From NCBI RefSeq assembly GCF_027744825.2, contig NC_071339.1, forward strand, positions 27,327,501 through 27,391,500: a DNA stretch of 64,000 bases. The letters run 5' to 3'. A model generated the notes under the pieces. The model searched no databases. It worked only from the letters and a program-made list of their open reading frames with translations, and was not told the origin of the DNA. A program made the position numbers and the translations under genes. This document shows, in pieces, positions 8,901 through 19,127 of this stretch. Every line of letters begins with the position of its first letter. The stretch's first letter is position 1. This DNA comes from Synchiropus splendidus. Taxonomy: Eukaryota; Chordata; Actinopteri; Syngnathiformes; Callionymidae.

Positions 8901-11040
8901 TGGAATCCCAAATCAAAAAATGCAGAGGAAAACATGAACTCAGCGGCAGATGGTTCCTGTGAGCATGTTTACAAATCAGGTTTCAGCACAGTCTGAGGTG
9001 CAAGAGAGACAAGGTTTCCCACCTCCCTGCCTGTTACCATCTGCAGCTCTCTGTACTCTCTGGGCACCGAGCGAGCAACACGCGCCAAAACTGCACACAT
9101 TAAAAACGCAGCTCAAGATTGCATGACGCTTATTGACTCAAAGGAGGTTTCAGAACACAGTGATGGGCCCTGGTATGTTGTGTTTCATTTGAACGAAACA
9201 GTAAATAGAGCCGTGCTTGTTGTTCAGTATAAAATATGGAAAGACAGTCCCCACGAAGTGGATTCAAGATCGTTGCCATTGCAATCACACACACAGTCAA
9301 AGAGCCTCTGGGAGGAGGAAATGCTTTTCTGCGAGATTTCACTAACTAGCTTCACGATTGCTTTCATTGCTACTTCCTGCCACTGCATATGTTTGATTTC
9401 CCTTAAGTTTCTCAGATAAATGTCTCATAAATGTCACAAGATGCAGATCAGTCAATTCAGTCAATAGAAGCTGTGAAATCCTACAGTATATTAACTTCCT
9501 GTCCACTTTTCCATGACCACCTGAACTTACTCCCAGGTTGTCCCACGACTTTTGACTTCCATACTTAGCAAAGATGACCACACAAAAATGCTACGCTGAT
9601 TCGACATTAGCATCATGAATAATAACCGTTTTATAGCACAGTACCCTTGTAATGCTCTTTCGTGGCAACAGCTCTTACACTTCTGTGTTCTCATAACTAC
9701 GATCTACATATGTCTGTTATTAGCATTATCATTAGCATATTATAAACAGAATGTATAAACAAGGAAACCAAAGGGAAAATGTAAATTATGCACTAATAAA
9801 ACATGTTTTTTGATTATACATTATTACATATACATTATTATTACATATTTAAGTACATTATAACGGGTGATTCTTAATGTTCTGTACGTTATAAATATTG
9901 GAGGGTCTTCATAAGAGGTTTTATGGAAACCACTTGGGCATTAAGTCTTTAGCAGAGTCACACAGAGCTCATCTCTAGGGTTTAAAGGCATCATGCATAA
10001 CAATAGTGAATTATTATTCATGTTTTCAGGATATAGGGTCAAAAATGAGAAAAGCATATGTCATCCAATTAAAAGGGGTAGGCTTCAAGAACCTGCACTT
10101 TGATTTAAAGAATCTTGTTTTAAATCTCTCTGCGTTCATGTGGCTGCACATTTCAATCCTTGATATGTAATGCATATGGCAGAATTGACAATAAATCTAC
10201 CTTTACCTTCACGCACGACTCTAGTCAAATCTGACCTTCAGAGGTGGAGAAATTTAAAAAGAAAAAAAAAAAATCATTGATAAACTACAGCAAGTGATTT
10301 TGTTTGGAGTGGGAAGTCTCCTCGGGTCAGCAGATCGTTACTCCATAAGTGTAAATTCAAAACAGTTTTATTATTGAGCCTCTTATATTCATAAAATCTG
10401 CTGTCTTACTGATGTTTACCTTAGTCCAAACTGGAAATGTTTTCATGCTCATCCTCTATTAATGCTCCGGTATATTCCTCACTGCCTATGAAAAGACCTA
10501 CCAATGTCAAGAATCCCAAGGTTACGTTCCATGCTATTAAAGTTTGCTCCCAATTTCAGAAGCGCTGTAAATATAATTCAGCCACTCAGAATTCTGGCCC
10601 AAAAAGAGAATCGTGTGTTTCCTCCCTCTTACTTGGAGAAATGCTTGTCACGCTCGTACAATAGTCTCTCAAAACAATATCAAATCATATATTTTGTCCA
10701 AAATAAATAAAAAAATAAAAACTTTCACAGGTTTCCTTCTCTACCTCCTGACTCAGCAACAATCTACTCAGCCCTAGAAGAGAATTGTTTCTGAAATATA
10801 TTAATGAGATTGAGGTCAAAAACGAGAGGAGCATACAACAGGGAATCAGGTTTTCAAATAGATGAAAGTTGGTGGGAGAAAACGGTCACTGAATTTCAGT
10901 AAGTTACATCATGCGCATGCCCGATCCTTATTCATTTCAAGGTCATATGTGGGGTCCCCTTCAGCAAAGATAAAAATAAACATTTCAATATTACTATTAA
11001 TAGCTATGGGAGAAGGAAAACACGCCTAAAATTTCCCTTT
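8901..11040. other. Non-coding stretch, nothing recognised
   Basis: AT-rich DNA with only short open frames. No splice-bounded coding exon, RNA gene or recognisable transposon end was seen. Confidence 0.6.
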
Positions 11041-11101
11041 ATGCCTTTACCATCAATAAAATTTGTCAAACGCCTTTTTTCTGCGCTTAAATTGGCCGCA
11101 G

Positions 11102-11246
11102 ATACAAAGATGGTGACGTGTGATCCAGTTACACCTGATTCAGCTGGACACTGGCAGTGCATCTCCATTCACAGAAACACTGCTGTGACATCAAATATGA
11201 GCTGGACAGTGAGGCAGCTGCCAGGACAGCAACTCCAGCTGGACGG
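11102..11246 (+). CDS. Possible Ig-like exon fragment
   Basis: The plus-strand acceptor (CTGCGCTTAAATTGGCCGCAG) is followed by a 145-nt open segment and the donor GTGAGA. The frame enters in phase 1, as Ig-domain exons usually do, and contains VTCDPVTPDSAGHWQC, which resembles the F-strand D-x-G-x-Y/W-x-C motif of Ig domains. A second candidate exon follows at 11429-11489. Its frame does not join cleanly, so this may be a gene remnant. CD4/LAG3-like receptors are one guess only. Confidence 0.3.
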
Positions 11247-11428
11247 GTGAGATGTTTCTCCAAGGAAGTTATCGCTAAATTATTAATTATCCTGGCTCAG
11301 CATCGACCAAATGACCAGCTGATGATTGTCTAAATGCATCCACCAGTGCGTATGTTGGATGCGTTTATTCAGCAAGCTACAGTCAAGTTTAAAGGGCGTT
11401 TCTTTTCTCTTGTTTTTATTAAATGCAG

Positions 11429-11489
11429 TAATTTCAAGTGACGGTGCAAGCAAGCCGAGGTCAAGCACCAGCATGTTAGTGACGTGCAG
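11429..11489 (+). CDS. Possible exon with CRCKRRC end
   Basis: A strong pyrimidine tract (TCTTTTCTCTTGTTTTTATT) ends at AAATGCAG, with the donor CAG|GTGCAA 61 nt later. Without splicing, the frame through the donor reads LVTCRCKRRC. Joined to the 11102-11246 exon it meets a stop quickly. It is truncated about 30 bp later by Polinton copy 1. Confidence 0.2.
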
Positions 11490-11518
11490 GTGCAAAAGAC
11501 GATGTGATTCAAATGTTA

Positions 11519-11746
11519 GGATCAGGACGTTGGTCCTTCAGGGCCATCCATAAAGTATCAACAGGAGTCACAGGTGAAGAAGAAGAAGATTTCGTCCTGG
11601 AGTATATTAATTCCGATTGTGGTGTTTTTCGTACTCTGTTAACCATACCGATGGATGCTTGGAGTGAGACAATCCAGGAGATTTCTTCAAAAATCGACGG
11701 TCTCTTCTACCATAGCCGCTTATGGAATGATGCCCTTGTGTTTTAG
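11519..11746 (+). pseudogene. Polinton gene X1, 5'-truncated copy
   Basis: This segment of about 75 codons matches the C-terminal part of the gene at 39091-39789 in copy 2, with shared GSGRWSFRA and EEEEDFVLEY. The 5' half is missing because the element begins here. The function is unknown and no motif was recognised. Confidence 0.6.
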
Positions 11747-11856
11747 GACCGCCCCACCCTGGACCGCCTACTTGTTGATGGCTGTTATAAAGAGGATTTT
11801 TTCCAGAGCAACACCATGCAGACGTACCTGTTGGAACAAGACCGTCCAAGACAACG

Positions 11857-12670
11857 ATGAGGCCAGAAAGTGTTCCGAGACGTATCGTCACTACCTTCCT
11901 CGGAGCTGCTACAGGCGGCCCCGGGTACGGGATGAACAACTCCTCGCCGTCACCTCTACATCCTGCGGTAGAACACGTTGCGGCTGACGGTCATAAGTAC
12001 GAGGGTTCTAACAACGACACGACAGACGGAGCCCGTCCTTCATTGGACGTCAAAGACGACACAGACGACTCTGTTGCAACTGAAATGCAAGATGTGGATG
12101 ACGAGGAGGAACCTGTAGGGAAGGCAGCAACCGCCTGCCCCGGGAACGAAACTGTCGACGTGCATCCGCCTGCTTTATCCACTGCTTCTCAAGACCAAGA
12201 ACCAGCAGCTAATGATGACACGGATGGATGGATAAGCGGTTTCTTCTTGAAAGCTTTAAAGACAGTTGTATTTCATCTACTAGGTAAAACCATACGCAGG
12301 TATTGGAGGGAGATCTGCTACGGTTGCCAAGTAGACCATCCCAGCCAACTACAACACAGCTGTCTTGAAGAGATGGAGGATGATTTCTACCGCCTTAATT
12401 TCCACCCGTTGATGAAGTAACAACAACTTTCTGCCTGCTGTACAACACTACTTGACCCTGAATGACGTACAACCGGGGAAAATGAGAACGAAGGCTACGG
12501 CTGAGACAGTCTTGCTCGAAATGAGGTGTCGAAAATCAACTGTCTGGAATGAATACATCAAACATGAGCCTGAGGATCTTCTAATTGAACGTCTGGAATC
12601 AGCAAGTAGAATCTGGAATAGAACGCCGGTCCTGGGCGATGTCACAAACACGAGATTCCCTCGTATGTGA
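11857..12670 (+). pseudogene. Polinton gene X2 (acidic, Cys/His motif), frameshifted
   Basis: The frame starts at ATG 11857 and is open to a stop at about 12420. The remainder continues in another frame from 12452 to 12670. Compared with copy 2, eight bases are missing at about 12416. The protein has an acidic middle and a compact Cys/His cluster (CYGCQVDHPSQLQHSC) that could bind metal. Related Cys/His proteins are, as I recall, widespread in animal Polintons, but the role is unknown. Confidence 0.65.
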
Positions 12671-12795
12671 TGTTTATTTTTTTTTACTCTTTTACTGTCT
12701 TTGTATAACATTACGTTTGAACCCTTACATAACCTGTGGAATAAAAAACATTAAGAAGTATATTTGGATCTCAGCTCATTCATTTCTCGTTTAAC

Positions 12796-13841
12796 ATGAC
12801 GGTGAAACACATCATTAAAAGAGTTTATTACAATCCTCTTCACCCCGGGACCTCTGGAGGTGTGAGTCGCCTTCGTCCAGGGGTGCAGGTTGAGACTGGA
12901 AAACCAGTCAGTTCTAAATCTATTAAAGATTTTTTTATCAAAACAGGATGCCTACACCCTGCATAAACCAGCCAGAGTAAACTTTCCGAGATACAGAGTA
13001 TTTGTTCACAGGCCTCTTCAACAATTCCAGGCCGACCTATGCGACATGCAGGCGTTGGCTAGATATAACGACGATCAAAATTACTTGTTGACCGTTATAG
13101 ATGTATTATTAAAAAGAAAGACTCCGATCGAGAGAATGAAGGCGTTCAAAACAGTGCTGGAGGAGTGCGGGACGCCTGCAAAGCTACAGACGGATGATGG
13201 GAAAGATTTTTTTAACAAGAGTTTCAGGGCTTTGATGGAAAGGAAGGGTATTAATCATTTTTCAACAGCGAGTGACGTTAAGGCCTCTGTGGTTGAGAGA
13301 TTTAACCTCACTCTTAAAAGTCGGATGTGGAGATATTTCACGGCTAAAAACACATTACGTTACATCGAGGTTTTACAGGATCTAGTAAAGAGTTATAATC
13401 ACAGCTATCACAGTAGTATAAAAATGACACCGATGGAAGTAACTAAAGAAAATACTCTGCAATTTTTACATTAGACCATCGAAAGATCTGCAAAAGGCAA
13501 AATTAAAGGAGGGCGATCATGTTAGGATATCAAAACTACGAGGTGTATTTGACAAAAAGTATGAGCAGAGTTTTACAGATGAGATATTTACGATAACTGA
13601 ATGTATTCATCGCACCCCGCCTGTGTATAAATTGAAAGATTTCGACGGCGAGACCATCCAGGGGTCATTTTATGATCAAGAATTACAAAAAGTACAACTC
13701 GTAAAGGATAAAGTATTTCACGTTGAAAAGATTCTCATGGAACGCTGCGTTAAAGGAGAGAGGCAGGTCTTTGTCCAGTGGAAGAACTGGCCTGAAAAAT
13801 TCAACAGCTGGGTAAAAGCTTCGGATATAAAAAATATATAA
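12796..13841 (+). pseudogene. Polinton integrase with chromodomain, broken
   Basis: This is a retroviral-type (rve) integrase that would insert the element DNA, followed by a chromodomain near the C-terminus (VFHVEKILMERCVKGERQVF, then the WKNW region). The start is ATG 12796. Compared with copy 2 there is an extra T in a T-run near 12935, an in-frame loss of 24 bases near 13110, and a loss of about 11 bases near 13463 that shifts frame again. The three parts lie in three frames. The catalytic Asp and Glu positions are still recognisable (QADLCDM, LQTDDGK, VVERFN). Unlike copy 2, the chromodomain is open to its natural TAA. Confidence 0.85.
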
Positions 13842-13842
13842 G
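13835..13842 (+). promoter_or_regulatory. TATA-like box before minor capsid gene
   Basis: TATATAAG overlaps the integrase stop codon and lies 34 nt upstream of ATG 13876. Similar boxes precede the next two genes, suggesting that each late gene has its own promoter. Confidence 0.4.
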
Positions 13843-13875
13843 AAGGTCCTTCTTTACACCAGGCATCATATCACC

Positions 13876-14817
13876 ATGTACGACTCAAAGAACGCAGGCT
13901 TCTATGTGACTTTACCATCAAACGCCAGCGCAAATGTTTTTAAAGACAACTCCATTGGTACTTTCCGCGTTGATTTAGCACAACATATCGATTTAAACGG
14001 AAAATGGGAGGTCGCTTTGACGGAGATTACATACCCTCACACGTGGCATAATATTCCAGAGGATACAGCATCGTTTTCCTGGAAACCGAACCATAGAGTA
14101 CTTGATTCCAACACAAACACGGCTCCCCCTAGAGGATCAGATTCGGAGGCTAACACAACACGACGGTATAAAGATGAATTTCATAGAGCCATGGCTCGTC
14201 TTAGGGCTCCAGATCCCGATGCCAGCGCCTCTGCTCAGAGGAAAAAAGACGAATCACGAGGGGTTGATCGACATTTCAAAACGGCGGGAACAGATATTTC
14301 CAAACTGAAGTTTAAGGGAGGATATTACAGCTCTATTAATCAGATTACAACCGAGTTGGAGCAAACCTTTAAAAAAACCAATAACGACATACGCTTCCTG
14401 TTTAACAGTGCACGGCAAAAAATTGATCTTCAAGGAGACGGGCAGAACCTAGTGCTTTTTAACTCGCCTTTGGCTTACATGCTAGGTGTAGAGCCTGGTA
14501 ATTGGATACATTTTTGCGACTACAGAGCGCCCCATCCAGTTGATTTAAAAGTGGGGTTTTACCATCTCTACTGTTACAGCGACGTTGTAAGACCGCAGCT
14601 TGTAGGGGATGCATATGCACCGCTTTTAAGAACTGTGGAAATCAAGGGTAGCTACTCAGATATAATCACACAACATTTTAACCCTGCTTACTATTTACCG
14701 GTGGCCAAGAACCATATTGAAAATATTCAGATACAAATTAAATCGAATCTTAACAAACCCGTCAATTTTACCTTTGGAAAGGTCGTGGTGACTCTATACT
14801 TTAGACCTGTTACTTGA
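13876..14817 (+). CDS. Penton-like minor capsid protein
   Basis: An intact 313-codon frame. The N-terminus (GFYVTLPSNASANVF, then WEVALTEITYPHTWHNI) matches the conserved start of Polinton penton-like minor capsid proteins, which are single jelly-roll proteins at capsid vertices. A low-complexity, charged insert occupies roughly residues 75-130. The gene sits between integrase and the basic protein, as in copy 2. Copy 2 carries a one-base deletion near its end; this copy does not. Assignment is by recall of the family pattern. Confidence 0.8.
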   Translation: MYDSKNAGFYVTLPSNASANVFKDNSIGTFRVDLAQHIDLNGKWEVALTEITYPHTWHNIPEDTASFSWKPNHRVLDSNTNTAPPRGSDSEANTTRRYKDEFHRAMARLRAPDPDASASAQRKKDESRGVDRHFKTAGTDISKLKFKGGYYSSINQITTELEQTFKKTNNDIRFLFNSARQKIDLQGDGQNLVLFNSPLAYMLGVEPGNWIHFCDYRAPHPVDLKVGFYHLYCYSDVVRPQLVGDAYAPLLRTVEIKGSYSDIITQHFNPAYYLPVAKNHIENIQIQIKSNLNKPVNFTFGKVVVTLYFRPVT

Positions 14818-14824
14818 GAGGATA

Positions 14825-14832
14825 TTATATAA
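14825..14832 (+). promoter_or_regulatory. TATA-like box before basic protein gene
   Basis: TTATATAA just downstream of the minor capsid stop and about 90 nt upstream of ATG 14922. It is conserved in copy 2 at about 42912. Confidence 0.4.
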
Positions 14833-14921
14833 CCCTTGTATCGTCATGTGGAAATTCATTCACCATCACAACGCCGGAGAGAGATAACCAGTCTTTGCAG
14901 GCCAAGTCGTAAACAAACACA

Positions 14922-15359
14922 ATGGTTCATGCAGGCTTAAGAGACGACCCTCACAGATTTGTACAATATTATGAAAAACAGGTGGGCGGAGATCTACCCG
15001 GTTTCTACGGTGCCCCTGTTATGTACGAACGTGGCATCGGTTCCCTCTTCTCGAAAATGTTTCGGTTTGATTCACCGCTCTTGAAAAGAGGTATTGCCAT
15101 CGCGAAACAACATCTCAAATCAGCGGTGGGTAACATAGCTACGGATATGTTCACCCGTACCTTGAGAGGAATGAGCGATCAACAGAGACATAAAGGGTCA
15201 GGAGGTACAGCCGTCTTATCGCGGAGGACAAAGAGACGCCCTCCAGGACGATGTGTAACACAGAGCTCTAATAAACGTACTAACAAAAAAAGAAAGAAGT
15301 CTGTTGACAGAAGCAAACGGTCCAAGAGGAAGTCCAGAGGGAGCTCTGATATATTTTAA
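14922..15359 (+). CDS. Basic virion-type protein of Polinton
   Basis: An intact 145-codon frame. The N-terminal half has a conserved aromatic/Gly-rich segment (VQYYEKQVGGDLPGFYG), then a hydrophobic middle. The C-terminal third is strongly basic (KRTNKKRKKSVDRSKRSKRK). A core, DNA-binding or minor capsid role fits the composition and the position between the two capsid genes, but is inferred. Copy 2 has a stop in the middle. Confidence 0.65.
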   Translation: MVHAGLRDDPHRFVQYYEKQVGGDLPGFYGAPVMYERGIGSLFSKMFRFDSPLLKRGIAIAKQHLKSAVGNIATDMFTRTLRGMSDQQRHKGSGGTAVLSRRTKRRPPGRCVTQSSNKRTNKKRKKSVDRSKRSKRKSRGSSDIF

Positions 15360-15365
15360 AAAACC

Positions 15366-15372
15366 TTATATA
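15366..15372 (+). promoter_or_regulatory. TATA-like box before major capsid gene
   Basis: TTATATA lies 8 nt upstream of ATG 15380, identical in copy 2 (about 43451). The distance to the ATG is very short, so it may act as a leader or initiator element rather than a true TATA box. Confidence 0.3.
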
Positions 15373-15379
15373 CAGTAAC

Positions 15380-16702
15380 ATGGCACTCCTACACCAGAAA
15401 TCTGCTGAATGCACATTGGCAGAACTGGATTTATTCACGCCCCCGATGACGCAACTTTCCATCAAAGACAAAATTTACACTGAAATTGCACCAGTAGCTG
15501 CTATCAGCGAAGGAGGACCTATTGAGTTTTTTATACCGGGAGACGGTGAAAAGTATCTAGACCTAAACGACACCCTTCTACACGTGCGTGCAAGAATTAC
15601 TAACGCCGATGGCACACCGCTGGCTAACGACGCAGCGGTCGGTCTCATCGATTACCCTCTAAACACAATCTTTGACCAGTGCAATGTGGTTCTGGGCGAT
15701 CGGATGATTTCACAATCCAGTTCCACAAATCCGTACAGAGCTATGATTGAAACACTTCTCAACTTTTCAGGCGACACTCTTAAAACACAGTTTAGCGCCG
15801 GTCTTTTTTACCAAGACACAACTGGGTCAGTTGACTCGATCATCACTGTAAACGGTCCCAACGCAGGTCTTAATAAGAGGGCCGAGTTCACGAGCAGATC
15901 CAGAGAAGTACATCTTCTCGGTCCTCTCCACGGCGACATATTTTTCTGCGAGAGACTGTTATTAAACTCTGTCGATTTAAGAATTAAACTCACCAGAGCG
16001 AATGATGCCTTCTGCCTGACCGGACCCCGCGACTCCACCTTTCGTCTGAAAATCCTCGGCGCCTCTCTGTTTGTGAAGAAAGTCACTGTTTCGCCAGCTG
16101 TGAGAATAGGTCATGCAGCGGGTGTGTTAAAAGGAAATGCTCTCTTCCCGCTCTCACGAGTCAATGTAAAAACATACTCCATTCCAGAAAACTCAAGAAT
16201 ATGCACCCAGGAGAATTTATTTCTGGGTTCAATACCTAAATACGTGGTTTTAGGGTTGGTACATCACGAGGCATTTACCGGTAGGAGAGATCTCTCCCCG
16301 TTCAATTTTCATCATTACAACACTGAATATCTAGCCCTCTGTCAGGACGGCCAACAGATCCCCGCTAAAGCTTTTCAACCTCAGTTTAATAACGGTATGG
16401 CGGTCAGAGAGTTTTATAACATGATTCTAGCTACAGGAAGACATTTGAAGGATCTGCCTCTAAGCATTGACCGCGAAGGTTTTAGCAGCGGTTATTCGTT
16501 GTTTGCATTTAATCTCAATCCAGCCGACGACAACTACGCTCTCTCTCCTCTCTCAAATGGGAATTTAAGACTGGAGATGAGATTCAGAGTACCCTTACCG
16601 AACACCGTAACACTGATTGTGTACGCTTGTTACGATTCCATTCTGGAGATTGATGCAAAAAGACAAGTGCTGGTGGACTATTATTATAAAAGTTATGGAT
16701 AG
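15380..16702 (+). CDS. Polinton major capsid protein (double jelly-roll)
   Basis: An intact 440-codon frame and the best-preserved gene in the window. It resembles the animal Polinton capsid protein often annotated as F54H12.2-like, with features such as EFFIPGDGEKYLDLNDTLL near the N-terminus, SREVHLLGPLHGDIFF in the middle, and GRHLKDLPLSIDREGFSSGY before the last strands. It would form the trimeric capsomers of the icosahedral shell. It is flanked by the basic protein and the protease; the protease ATG (16695) overlaps its stop by 8 nt. Copy 2 is frameshifted twice and lacks the 3' end. Confidence 0.88.
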   Translation: MALLHQKSAECTLAELDLFTPPMTQLSIKDKIYTEIAPVAAISEGGPIEFFIPGDGEKYLDLNDTLLHVRARITNADGTPLANDAAVGLIDYPLNTIFDQCNVVLGDRMISQSSSTNPYRAMIETLLNFSGDTLKTQFSAGLFYQDTTGSVDSIITVNGPNAGLNKRAEFTSRSREVHLLGPLHGDIFFCERLLLNSVDLRIKLTRANDAFCLTGPRDSTFRLKILGASLFVKKVTVSPAVRIGHAAGVLKGNALFPLSRVNVKTYSIPENSRICTQENLFLGSIPKYVVLGLVHHEAFTGRRDLSPFNFHHYNTEYLALCQDGQQIPAKAFQPQFNNGMAVREFYNMILATGRHLKDLPLSIDREGFSSGYSLFAFNLNPADDNYALSPLSNGNLRLEMRFRVPLPNTVTLIVYACYDSILEIDAKRQVLVDYYYKSYG

Positions 16703-17092
16703 TCTCCAGTTACAGAGGCTGCTGAGAGGTCTCTTGGGCGACACATTTTACGGTGTATGGCCGTCGGACAGGTTGCCTCAATTGACACAACCCCTCAGAC
16801 TGCCTGCATATTTCATCGTCAACACACATCCGGCACATAAACCAGGAGAGCACTGGTTTTAACTCTCGAAGAAGACGGTAGAACAACTTTCTTTGACTCA
16901 TTTGGAATGGGACCCTACTTTGCACATTACCCTGAAAATATTTTAAAGTTTCTCAAAAAACATTCAGTCGACATCAAGTACAACAATGGTCAACTACAGC
17001 ACCCCCTATCGTTTGTATGTGGTCATCACTGCGTCATCTACCTCTGTCATCGCGCTAGAGGGTTGTCTATCGAAGAAGTATTAAGTCTATAA
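16695..17092 (+). pseudogene. Adenain-type cysteine protease, frameshifted
   Basis: The gene starts at ATG 16695 inside the end of the capsid gene. The first part (DTFYGVWPSDRLP, then GEHW with the probable catalytic His at residue 53) and the second part (FFDSFG with the acidic residue, then FVCGHHC with the probable nucleophile Cys) match the C5/adenain family that matures virion proteins. A one-base indel at about 16858-16862 puts the two parts in different frames, with a stop immediately after the His motif. Copy 2 has lost the whole gene. Confidence 0.8.
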
Positions 17093-17290
17093 AGCGACGA
17101 TACCTTAACAAATGACCTCATGGTATACAACTTTGTGAAAGGTCATCAACAATGTCTAAAAAGATGCGCCCACTGTCCGTGGAAACAATAAAACTGTTCT
17201 CTTCTGTATTTTAATGACTATTGTAACGTGTGACTAATCTTATTTTGTTTGTACGTGTGTTGAAAAGAAAATCTGTAATCTTATAGTAAT

Positions 17291-17310
17291 TCAATAAAAC
17301 ATTTTATTGA
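17291..17310. terminator. Palindromic two-way poly(A) signal, copy 1
   Basis: TCAATAAAACATTTTATTGA is a perfect 9-bp inverted repeat around CA and gives AATAAA on both strands. It sits between the converging protease and coiled-coil genes and is identical in copy 2 (44852-44871). Confidence 0.75.
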
Positions 17311-17343
17311 TGAAAAGGCAATAACCGTGTATAAGGTAATTAT

Positions 17344-18108
17344 TCATGAAACCCATCGAGGTGTTAGAGACAATTTCTTCCTTTTGGTCGCGACACACGT
17401 CAAGCGTCGTCGAGGTGTCACTTTAGAGTCCTTTGGGTCGGGAGACCAGCCCTCGGCTATACTTTTCTTTCGTGAGGTAGAATTCGATTTAAGTCTCTGA
17501 TATTGAGGCCGCGCTTCAGGATTGGACAGCAGGGTGAGAGGGTTGTTTAGCTTTAATAATGTGACGAGAAACTCGGACCATCCCTCAGGTAATGAAGAAC
17601 TTGTTTTCTTATACGGTAGGGAAAGGTACTTGAATATATCAATCACATGAGAGCCTTTTACAGCATTTCCTTCATACATAAATTCACCATTCATATTCCA
17701 ACCGTCGCCGTTTTTGGATATCCTCTGGATAATGTATTCAGCATTTCTTCGAGCTTTTGACGGAAGGCTGTTTAGAATATCCTTACCCACGACGTCCGTT
17801 ACAGAGGGTGTTTTTAGAACGCTTTGGTCGCGACTGTCAGAGTCGTGGGGATGATCTCCGTCTCGTTGTAAAGTCAGAGTTACTCTCCTTTGGTCTCTCT
17901 GATCCTGTTTTGTAAAGGTTAAATATCTCTGCAATAGACCATCATACTGTTTAATCTTCTCATACGAGTTTAACTGAGAATCATTTAGAACGGTCCTCAT
18001 CTTCTCATTCAATTCATCTTCGGCTGTTTCACGGATGTCAGAGGATGGGCGTGATAACTGGTTAATTTGCTGAGGAGAGACGAGATACATTTTCTGGACA
18101 GTCTTCAT
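17344..18108 (-). CDS. Conserved Polinton coiled-coil protein
   Basis: An intact 254-codon minus-strand frame. It begins KTVQKMYLVSPQQINQL and has a heptad-like charged region (DELNEKMRTVLNDSQLNSYE, then IKQYDGLLQRYL) before a C-terminal domain with GWSEFLVTLLKLNNPLTLL. Copy 2 has a nearly identical 252-codon frame, so it is open in both copies. I recall similar proteins in many animal Polintons, but no biochemical function is established to my knowledge. It is the last gene of the minus-strand unit. Confidence 0.7.
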   Translation of the reverse strand: MKTVQKMYLVSPQQINQLSRPSSDIRETAEDELNEKMRTVLNDSQLNSYEKIKQYDGLLQRYLTFTKQDQRDQRRVTLTLQRDGDHPHDSDSRDQSVLKTPSVTDVVGKDILNSLPSKARRNAEYIIQRISKNGDGWNMNGEFMYEGNAVKGSHVIDIFKYLSLPYKKTSSSLPEGWSEFLVTLLKLNNPLTLLSNPEARPQYQRLKSNSTSRKKSIAEGWSPDPKDSKVTPRRRLTCVATKRKKLSLTPRWVS

Positions 18109-18114
18109 GGCGTT

Positions 18115-18455
18115 TTACTTCTTTACAAGTCCTCCTATTAGATTTCCAATGATTGGAACGGCAGCCGCTAGCAACGGCAACAGGAATCCACCCGATTGCT
18201 TTTTAAGAATCCTTCGTTTACGCTTCACGCACGCTTTTTTTTAGCCAAGAGTCTGATGTTTTTCTTCTGATTTTTCTGTTTTTTTAACTGAGCTTGCGAC
18301 AATGGTACATTCCCCTTCAAAACATTCAGGGCGATCTCGCAAAGAGCTTGAATAAAGTCCCGAGAACTACGCATTAAAATGTCTTTACGTTTCTTTGACG
18401 GAGCGTGGTATAGTTCCTTAAGTAAACCATCGTTTCTTTTTATACGCGCTGACAT
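18115..18455 (-). pseudogene. Small basic/hydrophobic virion protein, frameshifted
   Basis: The minus-strand start is at 18455. The basic N-terminal part (VLKGNVPLSQAQLKKQ, then KKNIRLLAKK) is open to about 18225 and ends where the base run near 18235 differs from copy 2. The hydrophobic Gly-rich tail lies in another frame down to about 18115. In copy 2 the protein is whole. The layout of a basic part plus a membrane-active-looking tail suggests a capsid-internal or lytic peptide role like adenoviral minor proteins; this is inference. Confidence 0.65.
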
Positions 18456-18458
18456 AAC

Positions 18459-19127
18459 TTAAGCAGACGTTTTTGGTATGTACACAGTGTGACGCTCGTG
18501 AGGAAGTATCCCAGTCCTTAGTCTGTAGCGTTCTGGACATGAGGGTGTTAGATCAACAATTAAGTACCCGTGAGCGTCGGCTGTAGCATCTTCAAAGCTT
18601 TCTAGAAAGAAAGCTCTTTGAGACGGGTAAATCTGTTGAGCAAGAACTTTTATCTGCATTTTATCGCGAGGATTCTTAAACAATACAAAGTAATTGCTAT
18701 TCAGACTAATAGTACGACTATATTTACCACGATGAAATAAGTTTTGCGTCAGCATTATAACACTCATATTTTTATGATGTCTGTACTGCGTAAAAACACG
18801 GACAACCTCTGGGTTTTCAGAAGCTTCAAAAATAACATCGTCAAGAATAATCAAATGTTTTCTATCAGTAGGAAATACATCTTCATTTTCAAAAGATTCA
18901 GGTAAACCTTCAATGAATTTGATATTTTTATTCATCTTTTGCAACTCAGTGCAAAACCCGAAAGGTTTGGTTGTGCCGTCCGAAAACAAGCGCCTCTTAT
19001 CGTACACGACCCGGAGTTTTTTCGTAACTGATCTGTTTTTTAAAGTGATGTTCTTTTTTATCCCTGACAATGTTGTGTTGACGGGTCTCAAGCACGCCGT
19101 CAGGAGAATACTGTAAAAACAAGTCAT
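18459..19127 (-). pseudogene. Packaging ATPase lacking Walker A, fused to polymerase tail
   Basis: This minus-strand 222-codon frame holds the C-terminal part of an FtsK/HerA-type packaging ATPase: Walker B in KHLIILDDV and a sensor-like SVIMLTQN. Copy 2 shows about 200 bases upstream, including the P-loop, that are missing here. The deletion joins the ATPase in frame to about 58 codons that resemble the C-terminal tail of the Polinton DNA polymerase (for example KLRVVYDKRRLFSDG). The ORF looks intact but cannot encode a working ATPase. Confidence 0.75.
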
